Assembly: GCA_900239685.1 (NCBI GenBank)
Contig: OENT01000238.1
Coordinates: forward strand, 1-64,000
Reading direction: 5' to 3'
Length of the DNA: 64,000 nucleotides
Origin: Rotaria macrura
Taxonomy: Eukaryota; Rotifera; Eurotatoria; Philodinida; Philodinidae
In this document: positions 12,404 through 24,526 of the stretch, in pieces
Numbering within the stretch: the stretch's first letter is position 1
Layout: each line of letters opens with the position of its first letter
The notes under the pieces: model-generated
The model's database searches: none
What the model saw: the letters and a program-made list of their open reading frames with translations, nothing else
Told to the model about the DNA's origin: nothing
Made by a program: the position numbers and the translations under genes

Positions 12404-13819
12404 CTTGCTTTAATGTTACGTTTTCTTATTTATGAATGAAACGTGAGTAAGGACTAAAAAAGCACCTTGAATCCTTCGACTGATTTATTTCTCTTATTCA
12501 TGAAAAAAAACGTATTTTCTTTTTTGTTCAAACCAATAGAGTATTTTCTTTCGACCTCTATTGTATAGTTTTACGATTGGTTACAAAATCCAATCCAAAA
12601 AACACACACACACGTCACTTAAAGTAATAACAGACGAATCGGATCTTTCATATATATATATATATAAACATATGTGCAGATGCAGAGATTTTATTCAAAC
12701 GATATTTTTCCTAACTTTAGTTTCATGCATTGGATTTTCATGAACCAATAAGCTAGAGTAAGACTGTGTGAATGATAGCTATTTTTTTCTAGTATTGTGG
12801 TACGAATATATATGACCTTTCAGATTCAGAATGTATTCGGTTTAAATCGTAAATTCAATCAGGGTTAATAGATCTTCTACAAATTCATTGATGTTTCTAA
12901 TATTTGAATCATTTTCTTTATTTTTCTCAATTCTAAATTTATTTCAATATCAGTTCCGTAATGGAGTGTTTATAAATATATCCTGTTTCTTTGATCATGC
13001 CTGCCCATGATTCAGCATGTATCTGAAAAAAACATGATATTCTCCATAGTAATATGAAATGTACGTATTTTACGTACACTTAAGTTATTTATCTTTCTGG
13101 GAAATCTCTTCGCCCATGTTGTATTTATACAAATGTATTTGTATTTTGTGTTAATTGTTCTTTGAAAGTAAATTTTTGAACCTCAAAATTAATTCTAAAA
13201 GTAAATGTCATTTTTCGAGTTTCTTTCTAGTGAAATACTTTTAGGAAAGAGTCATAAATTCACGAACAGAAAACCTATACCAAATATGGTCCTCTCCATT
13301 TGATATCATAGCATCCCTAAGTTTCTGTAAAATTTTTCATTCTGGATTGGTTTCTTATTTTGAGAAAAAATTGATTTTCATTTCTCAACTTTTGATGTGA
13401 AAATCGTGTGTTCGTTGCGAAAAGATACCTCCATCGTATCTAGTATTGATTCAGACATGCATCTCAAAAAATATGATTATAACTAAAGATTCGCGGGAAC
13501 ATAACAAATCATACAAAAATCGTCACCACAGAAATATTGAGTATGATCTTTCAGGTAACATTACTTTCATATTTAATTAAGAACTAGTCGATGGAATCGA
13601 ATCTTGGGAAATTATGCTTCCGATTATCTTTTGTTCACTTATGAATTTGGAAAAATCTAGCATCCGCGCTACCTCCCGACAAAAGTTTCAGAAATGTCAA
13701 TAGATTTGTCGGTGAATTCTACTGTAGAAGAAGAATTGTCGAAGAATGCTTTTGCTTAAGTATTGCTTTTGCAAACTGTTTCATTTTAGATTCTTACGGT
13801 TCTTATTGAACGAAAGACA
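12404..13819. other. Divergent spacer between ICA1 and DAD1
   Basis: 1.4 kb, AT-rich, with no supported gene. It should contain the promoters of both flanking genes. A CA run (12601-12612) and a TA run (12650-12666) are present. A pyrimidine tract ending TTTTAG just before 13789 is a candidate acceptor for the DAD1 leader. Confidence 0.45.
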
Positions 13820-14225
13820 ATGAGTCAATTAGGGCAAGTTGTAGGAATTTTACGTAAACTTAATGATGAATATCAAATGACTACGCCAAGAAAATTGAAG
13901 TTAATTGATGCTTACTTAATTTATGTTTTATTAACGGGTATAATACAATTTGTTTATTGCCTTCTCGTTGGAACATTTCCATTTAATTCATTTTTGTCGG
14001 GTTTTATTTCAACAGTCGGCAGTTTTATCTTAGGCGGTGAGATCTTTTGAATTTTATAGTCTCTTTACTAAATGGTACTGTGTTTTTTTTATTCTAGCAA
14101 GTCTACGTATTCAACTGAATAAAGCAAATCAATCAACATTTAATGTATCACCAGAGCGAGCCTTTGCTGATTTCGCCTTTGCTCATGTTATTCTACACTT
14201 AGTTGTGATTAATTTTATTGGTTGA
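13820..14225 (+). CDS. DAD1: Oligosaccharyltransferase subunit DAD1
   Basis: Two exons, 13820-14036 and 14098-14225, give 114 residues, the normal length for DAD1/Ost2. Near-invariant stretches include [42 protein letters not shown] and [20 protein letters not shown], ending in NFIG. Three hydrophobic membrane spans are visible. The protein is a subunit of the ER oligosaccharyltransferase that transfers glycans to Asn during N-glycosylation; its loss triggers apoptosis in animals. The 61-nt intron interrupts FILG-A|SLRIQ. AATAAA at 14576-14581 is a plausible poly(A) signal. A strong acceptor-like sequence lies about 31 nt before the ATG. Confidence 0.97.
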
Positions 14226-14855
14226 AATGAAGTGCAACGAATATGATAAACTTTTAACAATATATTTATAGCTATTGGGTATTTCTGTTGTTTTAGCGTT
14301 TATTGTTTTTCTTTTCTTAGAAGTTTCGTTGTTGATTTTTTTGTCTTTATTCTTTCATTTCTTTTCATTGGCATCCATTATGTAAGATGAAAAAGAAAAT
14401 TAAAAAGAAAACAATAATTCATGACTTGACTACTTTAGGATGACTAAAATCTATGAACATATCATATCTATTTTATTGTTTCGTATTTATTGATCAAGAT
14501 AATTTACATTTTACGAATATTACGCTAGATAGAAATGACTTCGCATCACTTGGTGTCGATGAACTTGTAAATTAAAATAAAATATTTCGAATTGTGCGAG
14601 TTATATATTCAAGTCGTTTTCAATGATAAAACAAAATAATAATAGTTGTTAAACTGTATTTTATTTTGAAAATTTTGGGCAACTATGTCAAATGCATTTT
14701 CGTTGTTAAATATGAAATGGAGAAATATCTTTTTAGCGATAGTTTATAACTGTTAATTCATTGGCACACAGATGTAGCCAGCAAAAAAGCACCATGTTAT
14801 AGTTTAGAAAAAGGATTAAGAATGCTTTTGAATTGAAGAAGAAAGAAGAAAACGT
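14226..14855. other. Convergent spacer downstream of DAD1
   Basis: 3'-UTR-like, AT-rich sequence between DAD1 and the minus-strand orphan. It contains AATAAA at 14576-14581 for DAD1. No coding potential is seen. Confidence 0.5.
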
Positions 14856-15566
14856 TCAGTTATAAAAAAATAAATTCATCGGTGCTTGTTGTGCCATAGG
14901 ATTGAATGACATATAGGGAGCAGGATTTGCGAAATAGAATGGCTGTTGATTTTGTGGAACAAATTGTGCTGACACATTAGCCAGCAATATTTCTTGTTGA
15001 TGTCTTTGCATGTTTTCCATAAATCGTACGTCATTAGATTGTTGTGCACGTTGAAGATGACGAGCAATGTCATCGGGTGTTGAACGTCTTGGTGGAATGA
15101 ATTGATTAGGCGATGAAGGTCGCGATCGTACTAGTTCAGGTGAATGTGCTCGTCGATGATATTTCATCGGAGTACCAGGTCGTTGTTGATTAAAGTGAGC
15201 GGGTGATCCAGCTCGAGAAAATCTTCTCTGTGGTTGATTATAATTGCGTTCTCGAGGTCCCGATCGAACTGAACCTAATTCGGAAGCACGAAAATTCACT
15301 GGGGAAGAGGCTCGAACATAATGATCAAATCCACTCCCTATTTCATCACCAATGAAATTCTCTTGCATTGAAACATATTGTCGATTATGGGCACCTGATT
15401 GTCCATATGGATCGAATGCATTCGAAGCACTTCGTTCTTTTGATCTCATGACCACATACTGTGCTGCAGCTTCAGCTGCCATTTGATTCACAATTTCGGG
15501 AAGGGGTTCGCCTTCTGTTTGTCCATCGAGAACACCATTTTTCTTTTTTCTTCGAAATACACGCAT
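14856..15566 (-). CDS. Basic disordered protein with periodic R-x-x-S/T-P motifs
   Basis: A single uninterrupted exon of 236 residues; I do not recognise a family. The N-terminus is strongly basic (MRVFRRKKKN). The core repeats R-x-x-[S/T]-P at residues 85, 118, 129, 139, 149 and 160, the last five about 10-11 residues apart. A Gln-rich helix follows (165-195), then a C-terminus rich in Phe, Tyr, Pro and Asn ending NLFFYN. No signal peptide or membrane span is present. The motif fits basophilic or proline-directed kinase sites and 14-3-3-type docking, but that is inference. CACAG sits just before a short leader to the ATG, suggesting an acceptor. The gene is divergent from the 884-residue orphan across 620 bp. 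Confidence 0.72.
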   Translation of the reverse strand: MRVFRRKKKNGVLDGQTEGEPLPEIVNQMAAEAAAQYVVMRSKERSASNAFDPYGQSGAHNRQYVSMQENFIGDEIGSGFDHYVRASSPVNFRASELGSVRSGPRERNYNQPQRRFSRAGSPAHFNQQRPGTPMKYHRRAHSPELVRSRPSSPNQFIPPRRSTPDDIARHLQRAQQSNDVRFMENMQRHQQEILLANVSAQFVPQNQQPFYFANPAPYMSFNPMAQQAPMNLFFYN

Positions 15567-16186
15567 TGTAAATTACGAAGACTGTGACAATGGATAGAGA
15601 GGTTTGTTTTCGACTCTGTTTTAGTAGTATTAAGTCAGTCACCCGAATCCGATGTACAAAATAAAAAAATGATTGTATGAATAATATCTATGTGTTTATT
15701 GTTTGTGTAGGATATTTTGAGAGAAAAGCAAGCAATCCAAAACAATTGTCATTTTAAGTCAACAAGAGCTAAGGAAAATCACAAATCATATTGATTTGTT
15801 GATCTTGTTTAAGAGGAAAAAAAAGAAAAAAAGAAGGACGACATATTCTGATCCATAGAATCGATAAACATGAAGTTTAATCATCATCACCTTTTATTTC
15901 AATAAATTGATTACTTCACGGGCAGTTCGTCTGCTACTGGTTCTATCGAACGTTATCATAGGTGTGCACACGTCTTTTTCTTTTTCTATTTCAAACGTAA
16001 ATCAATATCAACCTTACACATCTTCAATTTGTACATTGACAAAAATTAAATTGTACCATGAGTCATCGATTTATCGGAAATGAAAATCTCTTATGTAGAA
16101 AAGTAAGCAATTATGTATGAGAGGCAATTTCGTTTTGGATGATCACTTGAGAAGAGAAAAAACTACGACGAGAGAATAAAACAAAG
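15567..16186. other. Divergent promoter region of two orphan genes
   Basis: 620 bp between two divergently oriented start codons, so it should hold both promoters. It is AT-rich with an A-rich run near 15813-15833. The plus-strand start at 16187 has a favourable context (ACAAAGATGG). No TATA box is clear. Confidence 0.4.
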
Positions 16187-19100
16187 ATGGCTGTCGTTCA
16201 AAACAATACTGAAGATCGCTCAAAAGTATCGCTACCAAGACGAATAGCTAGTAAGTGAATTAAAATTAATATGTATAGTAATTATAACACTTCAAAGCAT
16301 TATCGATACGCAATCACATACATATATAATGTATGTATAAAATATTCAGTCACAAACTTAAGAGACAGATCGTTCTCAACTTTAGTTTGACACCAACACT
16401 TGAAAGATACGCTTCTTTTTAAAACGATGCATTTTACGATATCAGACCGGTTCACCTATTCATACCTATACACATATACGTATACATATAGATATGGATA
16501 TATATGTATATAAGTATATTTAAGTCGGTTTTATCATCTGACTGATTTGAGCTATACAAGGGTGTAAGGCATGAACAAAAATGAGTACGAAACGATGAAG
16601 AATAAAAAAAGAAGAGATCGATCGAAGAACACACACGCGTACGTAAGGATCGAATTTCCTTTTCTACTCTCCTTCCTTCATCTATTTGTGCCTATTTGTT
16701 CGAAATCGAGGACACCGTTCACTTGTTGTGCCGACGAATGAAATAGTGTTGGTATCTAACTCTTACAAATAAAAAAAAGCGAAGCACCAAGCAAGTAAGT
16801 AAGCAATGCGAAGACAAAAATGCGTGCATATATAAATGCTGTATGGGAGTCAATATGACTAGTTTTAACGTAAATGAAAAATGAAGAAGAACAATTGATA
16901 TAAATAATACATATAAAGATAGCGGAGTAACTAAAGGCTTTATTCTTTTTTTCCTTTATGGGCATGTATACGCATATATGTATGCGTTAATAAGTGGTTC
17001 ACTGATAGGGCATTGGCATTGTATTGAAAAGAGAACGAACGAAGCACCTGTTTATTTGTCTTTTCATACTTTTTTTTAGCCTACATAACATCAATGAATT
17101 TCACCAAAGTATTTCGTCGTCATCCGTCAAAAGAACCATCTTCATCAGTTCGAAAATCAAATCAAAGACCATCCATGACACATAACTTGCATGGATATCC
17201 ACGTCCATTCTCTTATCATATGCCAACAAGTGAATCATTATCTCCATCATTATTGACAAGACCATCAAACATAGTTCCATCATATCGCATTGGTTTGTCT
17301 AGTGATAGTACATTTTTGGCCAATGCACAAACAAATGAAAATGATGATATTGTTCGTTTACCAATAAAAACTGCTAGATTACAAAGTCCGAAAATGCGTA
17401 AAGATCGTCGTTATCAATCTCAATTGAATGCCAATAAACGATGGTTATTTCGATCAATGGAAACACTTGATGAATGGAAAGAAAAAGTATTTTCACCGAA
17501 AATTCAACCTGCTAAGTTTGTATTACACATAGAAAAAGGAAATGTTTCATGCGATCGTTTTCAGTTCTAGTCCATCACGATCACGAAGCGTTGAGAATTT
17601 GAATGATGATTTAACACGCGAAAATATAAGAATCAGTCATAATCCATCGTCAATACAAAAACAACGTGCCACATCACCTAATCGAAGTTTAGAAGCGATT
17701 ACGAATCGAGTAATGAATATTATTCCATTTCATCGTAAATCGGTCAATTCAATACCTAATGCCACACGAACTCCTGCATTAACTATTAAAAAACAAACAT
17801 TGTTTACTCAATTACCTAATAGTCAACATAGTTTATCGAAACAATATTCTAATAATGAAATCAACACTTCAACGATTCTTGATTTTCGTGAAATATCTTC
17901 AACTGGCTTTTTAGAATCAAGTAAATACGTGATTGAAATTTTAATTGCTATCGCCGATTCATTCTTTTATTGAAGGATCAAGATTCAATGATGATCATGA
18001 AAATATTTCATCGACACCATCAGAAAATATTTTCAATACTATCAATATAAGTGATGATGATAATGAAGAGATCATAAGTAATGTATCATATCTATCTAAT
18101 AGTTGTGATCCGACCATTGACAGTAATGATGAAACACCGAAGCCATGGGATTTCAGTGTAACGTGGATCGATTCTCTAAAAGAAGAAAATTCGCCACAAC
18201 GTAAAATTCAATTTTACGAAAATTTAATAAAATTACTTGAGCAAGATGCATTAAGTATTGATGAATTGATAGTTTTACGTAAAGTACTTACAAAAATCTG
18301 GCCTAAAGATGAAATTTTAACAACAGAACCAAATAATCAAATATGTCATATGAAATCAAAAATTGTTTCTATTAAACCAGCTCGTAATCTCAAAACAATC
18401 GAACAACTTCCGAAACTACCAACAATGACTGATCATGCAGCTGTACGATGTTCAACAATTGTTGAACAATTACCATTCACCTATGAACCATTACATGAAC
18501 AGAACAGTGGTCATGTTACGAAACCATCATCTATATTATTTGCTGCCAAAGCGAAGCCATGCTTCATTGAAAACATTGACGGATCTAGATCGAATCAAAC
18601 AGAAAGTTCTAGCATCGAACTAAGTTATCCGCAACATCTAAATCCATTCAATGATGAAACAGGTAAATAGTACTATTCGATTATACAATGAATCGAAAAA
18701 ACAACGATCCGTTCCTTGTTTTCGCGTTGTTGATAGATGTGACTCCTTCAGCAACAATAAATGAATCGAACGTGACAAGTAATGATGATTCGATTCGACG
18801 GTATTTTGAACGACTCACGCTTCTTGAAACTATCTATGAAAAATTGAATAATGAATCAGATAAAACATCATTTGCACCTGTCGATTTCCATCACCAACAA
18901 CAAGTTTCTGCCAAAGAAAGTATCAATGAATCATCATTAACACAAAAAGAACGATACATGGAAAAACGAAATGAAACAAAAGATGATATTAGAAACAAAT
19001 CAAATCTACATTCATCAAAGAAATCAGGTAAAACTAAGGGATGAAACTATTCATTAAAAAAACAACCTGAATCAATATTCGTGTAAATCATTGTAGACAA

Positions 19101-20746
19101 ACATAAACCCATGTCGCATAAATTCGTTGAAATGAATGTGGATGGACACTCTAGCGTTAATAATGGAAAAAACTCGAATAAAAGACGAGCACCAACAGCT
19201 CCACATATATCTCAAAACAATAACAAAAATCAGCATCATGCCAATAATGTCGTGAGTATATTTAATCTAATTAAATAAGCTTAATCCTGTCGTGTACCAA
19301 AGCTCCACAATGCAATAAAGCTAAGAATCCTTACTCAAATGAATGAGTACCATTTTCCCTAAATCGATCCCTAAAAAAGATCCCTGTTTCAAATAATTCA
19401 TTTTGGTGTGGGTTCTGGCCAAAATTAAAGTCAAAATGAATTTTCTGAAACAGGTATTGTTTTTAAGGATCGATCTAGAGATTTCAGTTTACGGAAAATG
19501 GTACCCTATCTAAGAAAATAGAGTACACATTATTGCCAGAATTTTGATACACAACACAGTTGTCTCAATTCAATCACTTTTGAGAACATTAGAGTAGCAT
19601 ATGACCTTCAGCAATAGAACCGATTGTGCACTGCAGCCACATGTCACATGATGAGCCTCTGAGAAATCGTTATGTTGTCGAGCTGTACTCGTCGGATAAA
19701 TTGACAGAATCTGTTTGTCGATGCGTATCGGAAAAGAAGAAAATACAAACAGAATCGTTCATGTTTAGATGAACAACCCATATCTACGTATAAATACGTA
19801 GAACCGTCATTCAAAGTATCCATGCGTACTATCGAATCTAATCAAACTAGGGTATTTGTGAAACCGAACGAATACAGCATGCCTCTGTTCCATGTAAACT
19901 TAAAACCTACTAGATAAGTGAAACACAGCAAGTAGAAGAGTTGTTAGTAAATCAAATAAAAGAAACGCACAGCATGTACATTATCGAGTTCATAAGAATC
20001 AATCGGTTTCTCTTTCTTTAGAATATGTTTACATTATCATCAACTGATCTAAATGTAACTGATAAAACTAATCGAGACTTAAATAAATCTATTCGCTTGA
20101 AAACTATCAATGAAACATCAGCAAACGAAATAACTGCAAAAGATAGTCAAGCTGAAAATGCAGCCGCAGCATGTGATGACGATGGACTTATTTTTGTTTA
20201 CGATTCAGAACAAAATACAAGTTCAAATCAGAAAAATGAAGAACAATCTGGTAAATTGAAGGAAGTAATCTTGAGACAAAAACTATGCCAATACGTTTTT
20301 ATTTTTTAGTTACATTACCTAGAAGAACTGATCGAATTCAACAATGGTTATCATCGTGCGATAGTAAACAAGAGCTAGATATGCAAAGCAAAGTATCACC
20401 ACTATCACAAACTACTAGTCCGAAATCTCAATTAAAAATGCGTTGTATAACAAAACCAATACGACAATCAAGTTCATCGCCACAGCGCAATCATAACAAT
20501 GATCGTTCTGTTAAAATCGATGATGAATATGAGCCAGGTCGTTTTCGAACTTCTCTAAGCATCAATTTGGAAACTGGTGAACCTACGACAAACTATCAAA
20601 GTAGAGCAGCTTCAGCTACATCGAAAAGTTTCCAAAGACCGAAAACCAATGTAGAAGCAGATGTAATCCTGTCCGACGATGAATATTATGAACAAGATAG
20701 ACTATTGCCAAGATTTCAATATGATTATCAAGCTGTATATCTCTAA
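16187..20746 (+). CDS. Large Ser/Asn-rich disordered protein, family unknown
   Basis: Eight exons close in phase: 16187-16250, 17080-17515, 17565-17920, 17976-18662, 18737-19027, 19097-19251, 20022-20250 and 20310-20746. They total 2655 nt, or 884 residues. I do not recognise it. Most is polar and low-complexity. One compact helical block lies at about 343-396, with WDFSVTWIDSLKEEN, KIQFYENLIKLLEQDALS and VLRKVLTKIWP, and is the best query for homology. Basic S-P motifs recur (SPSRSRSVENL, ATSPNRSLEA). SLPRR near the N-terminus and TLPRR at the start of exon 8 echo each other. The C-terminus is acidic and Tyr-rich (DDEYYEQDRLL). A cytoplasmic or nuclear scaffold is only a guess. Intron 1 is 829 nt and intron 6 is 770 nt, the latter carrying a foldback element. 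Two in-frame acceptors six bases apart precede exon 3. Confidence 0.75.
19347..19505. repeat. Foldback (MITE-like) element in an intron
   Basis: Left arm 19347-19405 and right arm 19432-19505 are imperfect inverted copies. Shared blocks are GTACCATTTTCC, CGATCC, CCTGTTTCA and ATTCATTTTG, around a loop of about 26 nt. The whole is about 160 bp and lies in intron 6 of the 884-residue orphan gene. There is no internal reading frame. Target-site duplications are not evident. It fits a miniature inverted-repeat element or a structured intronic RNA. Confidence 0.65.
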
Positions 20747-23700
20747 TATCACTTTTATTAATTTTTTAAAAATCTCTTACGCTGTCTTTATATATTTACA
20801 TTTACATTGACATTTTTTTTTGAAATATACATGTATGCATATAACTATAAATTTGAATGGAATACAGTAACTGGGAGATGAATATAGAAAAAAAGAATCA
20901 ATGATCGTTGATAAAACGAATGTTACTTATTCATTTTACATGTTAGAAGAAACATCTATTTTTCATAATATAGATAGATATTGCTCTAAACTAACCTTTA
21001 GATCGTAGGATCAAAACCAATTTTTTTCCATAACTTAAAAAGGAGCCACTAAAAAAAGATTTCACATACGAATGCACAATATGGATGAAATGGTTAATCT
21101 TCATGAGACTTGCGAGGTATACTTATAATTTCAGTAAATTTTCCTGAAAGTACTCAGGCTCAAATTTTATAAGATTCGAAAATAGTTTTGAGATGTTCTT
21201 AACAACAAAATTATTCAAACGATTCGATCGATCAATTCTGAAACATGACGGATATTAATCGTGACTCTTTTTTTCCCGATTTTTATTGATAAATCATGAA
21301 TGAAACATGATATTTAAGCTGGGAATGACAATTTTTCAAGTAAATTTAATCTAAGCAACTGTTTAAACTCTTGCAAAAATATTTAAGAATGATTTTGTTT
21401 ATTCTTTTGGTTATGGTACAGAAGAAGATGCTGCCTGTTCTGGTCTATCATGTTTCTTTTCTATCTTAAATATTATCTAGTTCATGAATATTTTCATGAT
21501 AGCTAGTGCTATTCACACTAGAGCTAAACGTAACAGAAACCTGAATCGATCATGTTTACTTTAGAAACGCTCTTTCATCATGACTTGTCCTTGAAGATAT
21601 CGAAGATCGTAAAGTTTTTCTTCTTAGTTAGACCCGATATTTGCAACAAAGCTATGTGTCGAGTTCTGAACTGAAACGATAGTTATATACGAATGTGCTG
21701 TGGTCTGCTTTTCAAAACAAAAATTCGAAACTTTTGGAATTGTCTTTTCAATACATGAAATTTTCAACATCCAATTCTTTTCAAGTGAGTTCAATAGTAT
21801 AATTGCATGGGAACTTGAATTCTCAGTAGAAATAATTCATGATCACTAAGTATTCATCTGTGTGGATATAGTTTCATGAATTCCAAAAAATGCATTGATT
21901 TTCGAACAATACCACCTAGATACCGGGTAATTACACATGGAAAGTATCTGTTTTATTAAGTGAATCTGACCAATTTCAAACATGAAAAATGCAGTTCATT
22001 GTTATTTAGAAAATAAACTAAGATGATTCTGATGTGTCTTATACGTATGATCGTTATCTTCAGTCAACACTCATGATAATCAAAATATTATCTCAAAATA
22101 ATACAGTTTAGGTAAGAACATCATTTAAAAACATGGAAGAAAGGTGATTGTAGAAGATCATACATGTAACTGTCTGTTCTTCTAAATTCATCAATCTTAT
22201 TGACATCATTAATAAGTTGAAGTAAGCTATGTGATTGACCTTATTTTCATAGAACGGAGTTATTTTAATTGCGATACGAGATGGTACATTTCTTCAACTG
22301 AAAGCCTACCACCTTCATCTAATTAGTTGATCGAACCTAAAACCATCTTATTGCAGTGAAAAAGAGAAAAGATTGATCTCTTAAAATATTTACGGTCCCT
22401 TGTCTTACATAAGGCAATCTGTGCAAACATTTCGTTCGAAGTCCATATATCCACTTGAAAGATTCGAGACAAAGTATATCTTATGTCACTGAAAAAAATG
22501 CTGATGTTGTTAATTTCAAAATCTTACAATTTATGACTGTCAGTGACACTTATAAGCTCTTGTTACATTTCTAAACATTTAATAGTCGCTCGTGTGTATC
22601 CGATAAACATTTATCTCGTGTTACTTAAGATTCATCTTTACACAATGCTTGCTAACTACTTTTATTCGTATGCATCCAATCATAATTAGGCAATACAAAG
22701 AGTATTAGTTTTATATTGTTTCATTGATCTATCAACAGAAGTATAGTAATGATTTTCAGTCATTTGAATGAAAGAGCAATCTCCAGTTATTCGTAGAAAT
22801 ATATTTTAAATCTCGTCAACGAATACCGAAACAGGTCTAAAATTCATAACTAATTAATCAAAAATACCTGAACCTTATAACTGCAGGATAGGTCTTTATT
22901 GGGTCTCTTATTTGTAATGCTTGAAATCTTTCCGAATTGATATAGAAATCACTACTGAAGCTCACTAAAATGTGTACTTATGTTACAAAACGTGTATTTC
23001 AATGAATATTGAAGCAATTGTCAACTCAATATTAGATCCAATCCAAGGCAATACATGGTATCGAAAAAACTTTTAATGGAGCTGAAAGTTGAAGAACTCA
23101 CTGAACATTACTGTATTGAAAATCTTTAATATTAAATAAATGTAAAAACTTGAACGTAAAACTACATCTTTTTGATGTCTACTTATCATCTAGTAAATTT
23201 TCTTCAAAAATTGAAGACATCATCTTTCAGATATGTGATACTTGGGAGATCTATGACTTACTATTCAGTATTCTTCGTTCCACAATAGCACACTTTATGC
23301 AAAAATAATTAACTTTGGTATTTCTTTTCAAAAATTTTAGTCGACTTCTGCAGATTAGCAATCAGTTTCTTTACGTAGCTTCAGAGATTATCTAATATTG
23401 AAAGAAATCACATCGTGTTAACGTCCTTTGTTTCCAACATCTCAGTTCGATCAATTGTATTTTAGTGATCTTGGCTACTTCAACATGTCATGCGAACTGG
23501 AAGAGTCGTGCAACTGTTCCACATTCCGTTAAACACCAATGATACTGTAGGTAGACCTTGATCGACATGCTTATGGATCTACTTCTAATGGAAAGTATGG
23601 GGCTACATTGCTGCGAATGGATCACAAAAATATTACCAGTCTTAATAGAGAGCATATATAAAGTGAAACACAGTACCTTGATGAAATTCACTCGAAAATT

Positions 23701-24323
23701 TGTCATTCCTAGCTTAAATTTGATCTTTCACTCGTGATTCATGAATAAAAATCGACAGAAAGATTTCGAATCAGGTTTCGTCATTCTTCAGAACTGATAA
23801 ATTTATTCGTCTAACAAATTCGTTGTTAAGACCATTTTAAAACTATTTTAGAATCATATTACATTTGAATAATTTTAAGGAAAATTTTCGGAAATTATAA
23901 ATATGACTCAGATAAATTAGTTAACAGTATTAGTACAAGTAACTTTCAACTATCGATTGATATACGAACACATGGAAAATATGTACTGAACAGTCACAAT
24001 GTAAGTTTGTCACAAAAACTAGAGTAAAATCTTGGATTATCCATTACACCTAATTGTTTGTGGCTTTATGATGAAAAAAAATGTGTTCAAAGAATACTGT
24101 TTAGTGCTCTCCGAAAAAGCAATTGCAATGACTGAACCATCTTCGAACGAGCAATCTCGACAACGTATTATCTGTAGAAATTTCTCTTATTAGTGTGGAA
24201 TCAAAAGTGAATCATGTTGGTTCCATTCACGATGACTGATTTTGGTTTTATATTTCCTCCTGCCAACTTTACATTCATCTATTTTTCATTTCATGAATAC
24301 TCAACATATTTGACTTTTCAAAG
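20747..24323. other. Long intergenic region
   Basis: 3.6 kb of AT-rich DNA with no supported gene on either strand; frames are short and compositionally random. It separates the 884-residue orphan from the homeobox promoter module. As the upstream space of a developmental regulator it may contain enhancers, but I could not delimit any. Confidence 0.45.
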
Positions 24324-24426
24324 TTAATTGATGTGATGTATCACATCAATCAAATCATTCTCTCTCTCTCTCTCTTTTACTCCGTGTCCTCTTCACATCA
24401 ATTAACTACTCTTATTAATTGATATG
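24324..24426. promoter_or_regulatory. Cluster of four TTAATTGATGTG-type sites upstream of homeobox gene
   Basis: The 12-mer TTAATTGATGTG occurs at 24324-24335 and its exact reverse complement at 24394-24405. Single-mismatch copies are at 24342-24353 (minus) and 24415-24426 (plus). Copies 1 and 2 form a perfect 24-bp palindrome at 24327-24350 (11-bp arms, 2-bp centre). Copies 3 and 4 face each other across 9 bp. A 16-bp TC run (24359-24374), GAGA on the other strand, lies between the pairs. TAATTG/CAATTA is a typical homeodomain core, so autoregulation is plausible but inferred. Confidence 0.6.
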
Positions 24427-24450
24427 AATACTCGAACTCGTGTGAGCCTA

Positions 24451-24486
24451 TATAAATGAATTACTAAAAGTTACAATAATCACTCA
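24451..24486 (+). promoter_or_regulatory. Core promoter: TATA box and initiator-like site
   Basis: TATAAA is at 24451-24456. A TCACTCA initiator-like sequence at 24480-24486 lies about 30 bp downstream, the normal spacing. It would give a leader of about 45 nt to the ATG at 24527. This is the clearest core promoter in the window. Confidence 0.6.
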
Positions 24487-24526
24487 GCATTCACATAATC
24501 TATCGAAAACTTCTCAACGTTAGAAC

